Below are positions 1 through 5,159 of a DNA stretch of 7,149 nt, in pieces. The position numbers and the translations under genes were made by a program. Source of the stretch: Thaumarchaeota archaeon S13 (GTDB taxonomy: Archaea; Thermoproteota; Nitrososphaeria; Nitrososphaerales; Nitrosopumilaceae); contig RHFA01000125.1 in NCBI GenBank assembly GCA_003724275.1, positions 1-7,149 on the forward strand, read 5' to 3'. How positions within the stretch are numbered: the stretch's first letter is position 1; each line of letters starts with the position of its first letter. The notes below the pieces were generated by a model that was not told where the DNA came from, searched no databases, and was given only the letters and a program-made list of their open reading frames with translations.

Positions 1-60
1 CTAGAGGTGCGTGCAGAGGAAATCTACGAAAGGGTATACTCCTCTGTGCTGCCGCAATAG
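1..60 (+). CDS. C-terminal end of an unidentified protein (partial)
   Basis: Reading from base 1 in frame 1 gives 19 codons, LEVRAEEIYERVYSSVLPQ, then a TAG stop at 58-60. The stretch is charged and helix-like (EEIYERVY) and opens with CTA-GAG, the unusual Leu-Glu codon pair that recurs in cdc48 in this window. A terminator-like hairpin with a T-run begins nine bases after the stop, which fits the end of a plus-strand gene. The rest of the gene lies to the left of the window, so no family can be named. It converges on rpl2. The fragment is too short to exclude chance. Confidence 0.5.
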   Translation, partial: LEVRAEEIYERVYSSVLPQ

Positions 61-100
61 AAAACCCCGGGGGCGCGCCACGCGCGCCCCCTCCCTTTTT
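61..100. terminator. Bidirectional hairpin terminator between convergent genes
   Basis: A perfect 9-bp stem, GGGGGCGCG (69-77) with CGCGCCCCC (83-91), encloses a 5-base loop. On the plus strand it is followed by a T5 run at 96-100. Read on the minus strand, the same stem is followed by GGGG then TTTT (68-61). It lies between the stop of the left-edge gene (60) and the stop of rpl2 (135), so it can end transcription from both sides. Archaeal termination depends mainly on U-runs, so the T-runs may matter more than the stem. A further T4 run on the minus strand (114-111) lies closer to rpl2. Confidence 0.6.
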
Positions 101-134
101 ACCATTCCAGAAAAGGCGACCGCCCCGCGCGAGC

Positions 135-866
135 CTACTTGCGGTCCTTTATGCGCGCCCTGCCGGTCTTTCTGGCAGCAATGCTGCCGACCTTTGCGCC
201 CGGCGGCGCGTCGCGCGACACGGTGGACGACTGGCCGACATGCTGGTGCCTGCCGCCGCCGTGCGGGTGGACGTACGACGCCTGCGCGACGCCCCTGACG
301 ATCGGGTACTTTCTGCCGCGGGACCTAAACCTCCTCCACTTGCCGCCGGCGCTCATGAATGGCCGCTCTCCGGCGCCGCCGCCGGCGAGCGTGCCGACCA
401 TCGCGCGGTTTTTTGGGTTTAGCGTCGTCTTTCTTCCAGAGGGCAGCTTTATCACGACGCCCTCGTCGCCGTGCGAAAAGACCGTCGCGCCCCCGCCGGC
501 GGCACGGACGAGCTTGCCGCCGTCGCCGTACCTGCGCTCAATGTTGCAGACCGTGGTCCCGTCGGGTATGTTTTGCACGCTGATCACGTTGCCGCTCTCC
601 GGCCTAGAGCCGAGGCCAAAGGCCACAGTCGAGCCCTTTTTTGTGCCCAGGACCGCCGGCATGTACGCCGTCCTCCCGTCGTCAAACCTCACCCTGGCCA
701 GCGGCGCGTCGCGCCCCCGCTCGTGGACGAGGGCCATCACGGTCCCCTCGTGCGTCTCGGAGAGCGCAAAGTCGGGATACCTCACCGGCGCTATCTTGCC
801 CGTCTTGGCGGCGCGAAACTGCATCCCGCCGCGCCCGCGCCTCCTGACTAGTGGCCGCTTGCCCAT
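135..866 (-). CDS. rpl2: Large-subunit ribosomal protein L2 (uL2)
   Basis: This encodes a 243-residue protein of the archaeal uL2 family, the usual length. uL2 binds 23S rRNA near the peptidyl-transferase centre and is needed for subunit association. The N-terminus MGKRPLVRRRGRG is the typical basic archaeal start. An OB-like and SH3-like region follows, and the hallmark HPHGGG loop is at residues 200-205 within GVAQASYVHPHGGGRH; the family's conserved peptidyl-transferase-centre histidine lies in this loop. The C-terminus is very basic (KTGRARIKDRK). An in-frame upstream ATG at 1052 would add 62 residues unlike L2. The start at 866 is preferred because it begins at the conserved N-terminus and sits about 30 bases from a TATA box, implying a leaderless mRNA. 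It is divergent from cdc48. No rps19 or other S10-operon gene is adjacent, unlike the common archaeal order, so it appears monocistronic. Confidence 0.96.
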   Translation of the reverse strand: MGKRPLVRRRGRGGMQFRAAKTGKIAPVRYPDFALSETHEGTVMALVHERGRDAPLARVRFDDGRTAYMPAVLGTKKGSTVAFGLGSRPESGNVISVQNIPDGTTVCNIERRYGDGGKLVRAAGGGATVFSHGDEGVVIKLPSGRKTTLNPKNRAMVGTLAGGGAGERPFMSAGGKWRRFRSRGRKYPIVRGVAQASYVHPHGGGRHQHVGQSSTVSRDAPPGAKVGSIAARKTGRARIKDRK

Positions 867-890
867 GCGACGCCGGCCCGCGCCCACGCG

Positions 891-902
891 GATTTTAAGC
901 TT
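891..902 (-). promoter_or_regulatory. TATA box of rpl2
   Basis: Read on the minus strand this is AAGCTTAAAATC, an A/T island in otherwise GC-rich DNA. Its centre is about 30 bases upstream of the rpl2 ATG (866). That is the normal distance from an archaeal TATA box to the transcription start, so the transcript probably begins at or next to the start codon. No ribosome binding site is visible between the box and the ATG. Confidence 0.65.
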
Positions 903-1002
903 GTGGGCGCCCCCGCGCCCAGGGGGGCCTCCGGGCCGCCTGCCGCCCGCCGCCAGGGCCGCCCAGAGGGGGCCACGGCGGGCCGGCCGCGGGCCTGCCA
1001 AA

Positions 1003-1012
1003 ACTATAAAAG
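1003..1012 (+). promoter_or_regulatory. TATA box of cdc48
   Basis: The segment ACTATAAAAG, preceded by an A-rich base run that could act as a BRE, is a clear TATA element. From the centre of TATAAAA (1005-1011) to the ATG at 1036 is 28 bases. This implies a leaderless cdc48 transcript and supports 1036 as the true start. Confidence 0.75.
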
Positions 1013-1035
1013 CGCAGGATTGGGGGCCGCCCCGC

Positions 1036-3219
1036 ATGGGCGGCACGATCAACCTGAAGGTCCTCGAGGCCTACACGCGCGACGTCGGCAGGGGAGTGGC
1101 CCGGATCGACTATGACTCGATGGACGGGATCAGCGCCTCGACGGGGGACGTCATCGAGATAAAGGGCAAGCGCCGGACCGTCGCAAAGTGCCTCCCGCTC
1201 TACCCGTCTGACGAGGGCAAGGGCATAATCAGGATAGACGGCCTGGGCAGGAACAACTCGGGCATCGCCATAGGAGACACGATCACGGTCAAAAAGATAA
1301 ACGCCGTGCCGGCCGAAAAGGTCGTCGTGGCCCCGCTCGAGGCAATCCCGCCGATCGACGAGCGCTACCTCGCCGACGCGCTAGAGTCGGTCCCGCTCAT
1401 AAAGGGCGACAACGTCATGGTTCCCTACTTTGGGGGCCGCCTGACCTTCCAGGTCGTCGGCGTCACGCCGGCGGCCGACGCGATACTCGTCGCGCAAAAG
1501 ACGGTCTTTCACATTGCCGAAAAGGGCGAGACGCTGCGCGGCGTGCCGCAGGTGACGTACGAGGACATTGGCGGCCTCACCGACGAGATAAAGAAGGTCC
1601 GCGAGATGATAGAGCTCCCGCTGCGCCACCCCGAGATATTTGAAAAGCTCGGCATCGAGGCGCCAAAGGGCGTGCTCCTGTACGGCCCGCCGGGGACGGG
1701 CAAGACGCTCCTCGCAAAGGCCGTCGCCAACGAGAGCAATGCGCACTTTATCAGCATATCTGGACCGGAGATAATGAGCAAGTTTTACGGCGAGTCCGAG
1801 GCGCGCCTGCGCGAGATATTCAAGGAGGCGCGCGAAAAGGCGCCGTCGATAATCTTTGTCGACGAGATAGACTCTATCGCGCCAAAGCGCGAGGAGGTCA
1901 CCGGCGAGGTCGAGCGCAGGGTCGTCTCGCAGATGCTCTCGCTCATGGACGGCCTAGAGGCCCGCGGCAAGGTGATCGTGATATCGGCGACAAACAGGCC
2001 AAACGCGATCGACCCCGCGCTGCGCAGGCCTGGCAGGTTTGACCGCGAGATCGAGATAAAGGTCCCAAACAAAAAGGGCCGCAAGGACATACTCGCCATA
2101 CACACGCGCAACATGCCGCTCTCCGACGACGTCAACCTAGAGCGCGTCGCGGCGATAAGCCACGGCTATGTCGGGGCCGACCTAGAGTACCTCTGCAAAG
2201 AGTCGGCGATGAAGTGCCTCAGGCGCCTCCTGCCCGAGCTAAACCTAGAGGACGAAAAGATAGCGCCCGAGACGCTTGACAAGCTCATCGTCAACAATGA
2301 CGACTATGAAAAGGCGTTCATAGAGGTCACCCCGTCCGGCATGCGCGAGGTCTTTATCGAAAACCCCGATGTCCAGTGGGAGAGCGTCGGCGGCCTAGAG
2401 GTCGTCAAGCGCGAGCTGCAGGAGGCCATAGAGTGGCCAATGAAGTACCCCTCGCTCTACAACAAGCTCGGCCACAAGATGCCTCGCGGCATACTCCTCC
2501 ACGGCCCGAGCGGAACGGGCAAGACGCTCCTCGCAAAGGCCGTCGCGACGCAGAGCGAGGCCAACTTTGTCTCGGTGAGGGGGCCGGAGCTGCTCTCAAA
2601 GTGGGTCGGCGAGTCCGAGCGCGGCATACGCGAGATCTTTCGCCGCGCGAGGCAGGCCTCGCCGTGCGTCATATTCTTTGACGAGATTGACTCGATAGCG
2701 CCGGCGCGCGCGCAGGGCGGCGAGACGGCCGTCACCGAGCGCGTCGTCTCGCAGCTCCTCACCGAGCTTGACGGGATGGAAAACATGCACGGCGTCGTCG
2801 TCCTCGCCGCGACAAACCGCGTCGACATGATCGACCCCGCGCTGCTAAGGCCAGGCAGGTTTGACAAGATCATCCCCATAGAGCTGCCCGACGTGGTCAG
2901 CCGCAAGAGCATACTGGAGATCAACATAAAGGACATACCCGCCGTGACGGACCCCTCCGACCCCGACTATGTCAACCTAGAGGAGATCGCAAAGATGACG
3001 GACAAGCTCAGCGGGGCCGACGTCGCGTCGATAACAAACACGGCCGTCTCGCTCGTCATACACGAGCACCTCGACCGCAACCCGGACGTCAAGGAGATCG
3101 AGACAAAGGCGACTAACGCCCGCGTCACGATGAGCAACTTTATGGAGGCCGTCAAAAAGGTCTATGAGCAAAAGAACCTCAAGGTAGACCGCAAGGCAAT
3201 GATGCAGTACGTCTCCTAG
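1036..3219 (+). CDS. cdc48: Cdc48/VAT family AAA+ ATPase (p97-like unfoldase)
   Basis: This 727-residue protein has the full Cdc48/VAT layout. A double-psi-barrel N-domain spans about 1-90 and contains GDVIEIKGKRRTV; the second N-subdomain spans about 95-165. Ring D1 has Walker A GPPGTGKT (217-224), pore loop KFYGESE (249-255), Walker B IIFVDEID (272-279), sensor ATNRP (318-322) and arginine fingers R331 and R334. Ring D2 has GPSGTGKT (490-497), KWVGESE (522-528), IFFDEID (546-552), ATNR (592-595) and R605/R608. The family unfolds proteins by threading them through the hexamer and can feed the 20S proteasome. The open frame extends upstream to 139, but that part is antisense to rpl2; 1036 begins the conserved N-domain 28 bases from a TATA box. 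D2 carries Ser where the common form is GPPGTGKT. The C-terminus MQYVS is not a proper HbYX tail. Confidence 0.97.
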   Translation: MGGTINLKVLEAYTRDVGRGVARIDYDSMDGISASTGDVIEIKGKRRTVAKCLPLYPSDEGKGIIRIDGLGRNNSGIAIGDTITVKKINAVPAEKVVVAPLEAIPPIDERYLADALESVPLIKGDNVMVPYFGGRLTFQVVGVTPAADAILVAQKTVFHIAEKGETLRGVPQVTYEDIGGLTDEIKKVREMIELPLRHPEIFEKLGIEAPKGVLLYGPPGTGKTLLAKAVANESNAHFISISGPEIMSKFYGESEARLREIFKEAREKAPSIIFVDEIDSIAPKREEVTGEVERRVVSQMLSLMDGLEARGKVIVISATNRPNAIDPALRRPGRFDREIEIKVPNKKGRKDILAIHTRNMPLSDDVNLERVAAISHGYVGADLEYLCKESAMKCLRRLLPELNLEDEKIAPETLDKLIVNNDDYEKAFIEVTPSGMREVFIENPDVQWESVGGLEVVKRELQEAIEWPMKYPSLYNKLGHKMPRGILLHGPSGTGKTLLAKAVATQSEANFVSVRGPELLSKWVGESERGIREIFRRARQASPCVIFFDEIDSIAPARAQGGETAVTERVVSQLLTELDGMENMHGVVVLAATNRVDMIDPALLRPGRFDKIIPIELPDVVSRKSILEINIKDIPAVTDPSDPDYVNLEEIAKMTDKLSGADVASITNTAVSLVIHEHLDRNPDVKEIETKATNARVTMSNFMEAVKKVYEQKNLKVDRKAMMQYVS

Positions 3220-3363
3220 GGCGCGCCGGCGCCTCCCGCCACATGCGCTGATGCCACGCGGCTCCTTGCGCGTGCCGCAAGAGCCCGGCGCCAACTCGCC
3301 TGCGCGCGCCCCACAACTGGCCTGAATGCGAATCCCAAAGGCAGGCGCGCGGCTCGCGCGGCC
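3220..3363. other. Convergent cdc48/DUF59 intergenic region
   Basis: These 144 bases lie between the stops of two converging genes. Immediately after the cdc48 stop is a 5-bp inverted repeat GGCGC/GCGCC (3220-3233). A stronger hairpin follows at 3260-3285. A longer-range pairing, CGCCTGC (3297-3303) with GCAGGCG (3341-3347), is also possible. There is no T-run on either strand, which is unusual for archaeal terminators. No open frame with coding character and no tRNA fold were found. Confidence 0.5.
3260..3285. terminator. Strong hairpin, possible terminator or structured 3' end
   Basis: GGCTC (3260-3264) pairs with GAGCC (3281-3285) and TTGCG (3266-3270) pairs with CGCAA (3276-3280). This gives a 10-bp stem with one bulged C and a 5-base loop. 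It lies 40 bases after cdc48 and 79 bases past the stop of the converging gene. Because no T-run follows, a role in 3'-end processing or mRNA stability is as likely as termination. Confidence 0.4.
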
Positions 3364-4017
3364 CTAGCCCTGGGTGCCGAGCTTGAGGTCGACGTTTGGC
3401 GCGTCGGCGGCGCCGGGGATTGTGATCAGGCCGCCGCCACGAAGCTGCTCGATGAGCTGCACGACCTCCTTTTCGACCTGGCCACGCTCGTACCCCGTGC
3501 TCTTTGCGAATACCTCGACGAGCTCGGTTATCTTGCGCTGGCCGTTGCACGACTTCCAAAAGTCGACGATCGCCTGGTTTACCATGAACGCCTGGTCGTG
3601 CTCGTTGACGAGGGCCAGCGAGCCGTCCTCCTGCTGCAAGAGCTTGCCGACGCCCTGCGGCAGCGCGCGCTCATAGTCCACGGGGGCCGGCGTAGCGCCC
3701 GCCCCGCCGCCCATCTCCTTTAGCGTCGCCCTGGCCGCGTCGGACATGCGGTCCATGCTCCACGGCGGGTCCCAGACGACGTCGACCTTGACCTCGTTGA
3801 CGCCGGGAACCCTCTTTATGTAGCGCGTCGTGTCCTGGACGAGCGTGTCGTGCAGGGGGCAGCCGCGCGTGGTCATTGTCATTTTCACGCTGACATTGTC
3901 CGAGTCGTCGACGTCGATGCCGTATATGAGGCCCATGTCGACGATATTGACGGGTATCTCGGGATCCATGCACTGCCGGAGCGAGTCCTCGACGGCCTTT
4001 GCGCTCACCGTGCCCAT
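3364..4017 (-). CDS. DUF59 (MIP18/SufT-like) domain fused to a PqqD-like domain
   Basis: This is a 217-residue protein with two domains. Residues about 5-90 are a DUF59/MIP18 domain with the hallmarks DPEIPVNIVDMGLIYG (18-33), TTRGCPLHD with Cys53, and VWDPPWSMDRMSD (81-93). DUF59 proteins (SufT, PaaD, MIP18 and the N-part of some ApbC/Nbp35 carriers) act in maturing Fe-S proteins. After a Gly/Ala/Pro linker (about 103-113), residues about 120-200 resemble the PqqD winged helix: a VNEHDQAFMVNQAIVDFW stretch, then NGQRKITELVEVF and a terminal GGGLI. PqqD domains bind peptides for radical-SAM enzymes. Role in Fe-S assembly is inferred; the PqqD partner is unknown. A GTG two codons upstream (4023) is possible, but the ATG at 4017 is 27 bases from the TATA box. 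The upstream neighbour mtnA is on the same strand, 39 bases away. The gene converges on cdc48. Confidence 0.85.
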   Translation of the reverse strand: MGTVSAKAVEDSLRQCMDPEIPVNIVDMGLIYGIDVDDSDNVSVKMTMTTRGCPLHDTLVQDTTRYIKRVPGVNEVKVDVVWDPPWSMDRMSDAARATLKEMGGGAGATPAPVDYERALPQGVGKLLQQEDGSLALVNEHDQAFMVNQAIVDFWKSCNGQRKITELVEVFAKSTGYERGQVEKEVVQLIEQLRGGGLITIPGAADAPNVDLKLGTQG

Positions 4018-4038
4018 CGCCACGCGCGCCCCAGGGGC

Positions 4039-4050
4039 GGCTTAAAAACC
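4039..4050 (-). promoter_or_regulatory. TATA box of the DUF59-PqqD gene
   Basis: On the minus strand this reads GGTTTTTAAGCC. The A/T core is centred about 27 bases upstream of the ATG at 4017, as in the other leaderless genes here. It lies inside the 39-base gap after mtnA, so the downstream gene probably has its own promoter. The same T5 run could also help terminate mtnA transcription. Between the box and the start is an 11-base inverted repeat, GCCCCAGGGGC (4028-4038). Confidence 0.6.
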
Positions 4051-4056
4051 CTTTTG

Positions 4057-5100
4057 CTACTTAGCTCCGAATAACGCCGCTATCGAGGCCCTGTACGGCG
4101 CGCGCGCGACGCCGCGCTCGGTGATGATGCCCGTGACGAGCTCGGGGGGCGTCACGTCAAATGCGGGGTTTATGACGCCGACGCCCTCTGGCGCGGTCCG
4201 GCGGCCGCCGGTTCCTGTGAGCTCGGCGGCGTCGCGCTGCTCTATCGTGACGTCGCCGGGCGCCGACTCGAGGTCAAAGGTCGAGAGGGGCGCGGCGACA
4301 TAGAACGGCACGCCGTGCGCGCGGGCCATCGTGGCGACCTGGTACGTGCCGATCTTGTTGAACACGTGGCCAGTGGCGAGTATCCTGTCGGCGCCGACTA
4401 TGACCTTGTCGGCCATGCCCTGCGCCATCGCGTACCCGACTGCCGTGTCGGGTATGAGGCTGACGTCTATTCCGTCGTGCTGCAGCTCAAAGGCCGTCAG
4501 GCGCGAGCCCTGCTGCACGGGGCGCGTCTCTGTCGCGATGACCCTGACGCCCTTGCCGGCCTCGCGCGCGGCCCTGATCGTGCCGAGCGCGGTCCCGTAC
4601 GCGACGGTCGCCAGCGCGCCGGCGTTGCAGTGCGTCATTATGGTCTCGCCGTCGCCGATGAGGCCGGCGCCGTGGCGGCCCATCTCCATGTTTGCGCCCA
4701 CGTCCTCCTCGGCCATGGCGACTGCGGTGTCCTCGACGGCGCGCCGCGCCGCGTCCGCGTCAGGCGCGCCCTCGGCGGCGGCCATCGCGCGGTCGAGGGC
4801 CCACCGCAGGTTTACGGCCGTCGGGCGCGTCGAGGCGAGGGCCTCGCGCGCCTCGCCCAGCGCGCCGAGCAGCGCCTCGCGCGTCCCGCCGCCAAACTCC
4901 CTGGCCGCCAGGGCCATCCCGAACGCGCCGGCCACGCCGATCGCCGGCGCGCCGCGCACGACGAGGCGCCTTATCGCGTCGGCGACCTGCGCGTGCGTGC
5001 GCGCCTCGACGCGCTCGAGGCGCCCGGGGAGCAGGGTCTGGTCTATCATCACAAGCGCGCCGTCGCGCCACTCGACTGTCCGGAGGCCGCCTGCGCCCAT
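4057..5100 (-). CDS. mtnA: S-methyl-5-thioribose-1-phosphate isomerase
   Basis: This 347-residue protein belongs to the MtnA/eIF2B-like isomerases. MtnA converts 5-methylthioribose 1-phosphate to 5-methylthioribulose 1-phosphate in the methionine salvage pathway, in the cytoplasm. Visible signatures are RGAPAIGVAG near residue 50, THCNAGALAT with catalytic Cys158, ETRPVQQGSRLTAFEL, VIVGADRI with catalytic Asp238, FNKIGTYQ, and the C-terminal INPAFDVTPPELVTGIITE. The Cys-to-Asp spacing of 80 equals that of the Bacillus enzyme (C160/D240, from memory). The THCNAG and GADRI forms favour MtnA over the related ribose-1,5-bisphosphate isomerase and over eIF2B subunits. Upstream frame to 5277 overlaps the divergent gene and lacks family character; the ATG at 5100 begins the conserved sequence about 31 bases from a TATA box. 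No other salvage gene is in the window. Confidence 0.94.
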   Translation of the reverse strand: MGAGGLRTVEWRDGALVMIDQTLLPGRLERVEARTHAQVADAIRRLVVRGAPAIGVAGAFGMALAAREFGGGTREALLGALGEAREALASTRPTAVNLRWALDRAMAAAEGAPDADAARRAVEDTAVAMAEEDVGANMEMGRHGAGLIGDGETIMTHCNAGALATVAYGTALGTIRAAREAGKGVRVIATETRPVQQGSRLTAFELQHDGIDVSLIPDTAVGYAMAQGMADKVIVGADRILATGHVFNKIGTYQVATMARAHGVPFYVAAPLSTFDLESAPGDVTIEQRDAAELTGTGGRRTAPEGVGVINPAFDVTPPELVTGIITERGVARAPYRASIAALFGAK

Positions 5101-5126
5101 GCCGGCGCGCGCGCGGATCCCGCATT

Positions 5127-5136
5127 GCTTTAAATG
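5127..5136. promoter_or_regulatory. Shared palindromic TATA box for mtnA and the PGI/PMI gene
   Basis: The only A/T-rich element in the 59-base gap between the two divergent starts is GCTTTAAATG, whose core TTTAAA (5129-5134) is a perfect palindrome. Its centre is about 31 bases from the mtnA ATG (5100) and about 28 from the PGI/PMI ATG (5160). Both distances fit leaderless transcription. A single TBP site therefore probably serves both directions. No ribosome binding site is visible before either start. Confidence 0.7.
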
Positions 5137-5159
5137 AATCCCGCCGCGCCGGCGCGCGC

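Larger units (their letters stand above)
867..1035. other. Divergent rpl2/cdc48 promoter region
   Basis: These 169 bases separate the two divergent starts. TATA boxes lie at each end (891-902 for rpl2, 1005-1011 for cdc48). Between them lie about 100 bases of nearly pure G+C, including a potential stem GCCCCC (909-914) with GGGGGC (923-928) and the palindrome-rich stretch around 980-993. Long reading frames run through it on both strands only because AT-rich stop codons are scarce here. I see no small gene in it. Confidence 0.6.

Noticed and set aside
139..1035. Plus-strand open frame continuous with cdc48 that would add 299 residues to its N-terminus
   Set aside because: It is antisense to rpl2, has no Cdc48-like character, and lies upstream of a good TATA box. 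It stays open because stop codons are rare in GC-rich DNA.
867..1052. 62-residue N-terminal extension of L2 from an ATG at 1052
   Set aside because: The extension is Gly/Pro/Arg-rich, unlike L2, crosses the cdc48 start, and lies upstream of the rpl2 TATA box.
3220..3233. GGCGCGCC-type palindromes as site-specific recombination or restriction hot spots
   Set aside because: Such GC palindromes recur throughout the window and are expected at this base composition.
3245..3325. Possible C/D-box small RNA (GCTGATGCC as C box, CCTGA as D box)
   Set aside because: The C box is imperfect, the spacing is longer than usual for archaeal C/D RNAs, and no inner D'/C' pair is seen.
3290..3363. Possible tRNA in the convergent gap, suggested by GCGAATCCC
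   Set aside because: No matching T-arm stem, anticodon arm or acceptor stem could be built on either strand.
4315..5137. Two long plus-strand frames (about 270 codons each) opposite mtnA
   Set aside because: The translations are low-complexity Arg/Ala/Ser-rich shadows of mtnA, with no family features and no promoter.
4692..5159. N-terminal extension of the PGI/PMI frame
   Set aside because: It runs antisense through mtnA, is Arg/Pro-rich and exceeds the family length; the start at 5160 fits both the promoter and the family.
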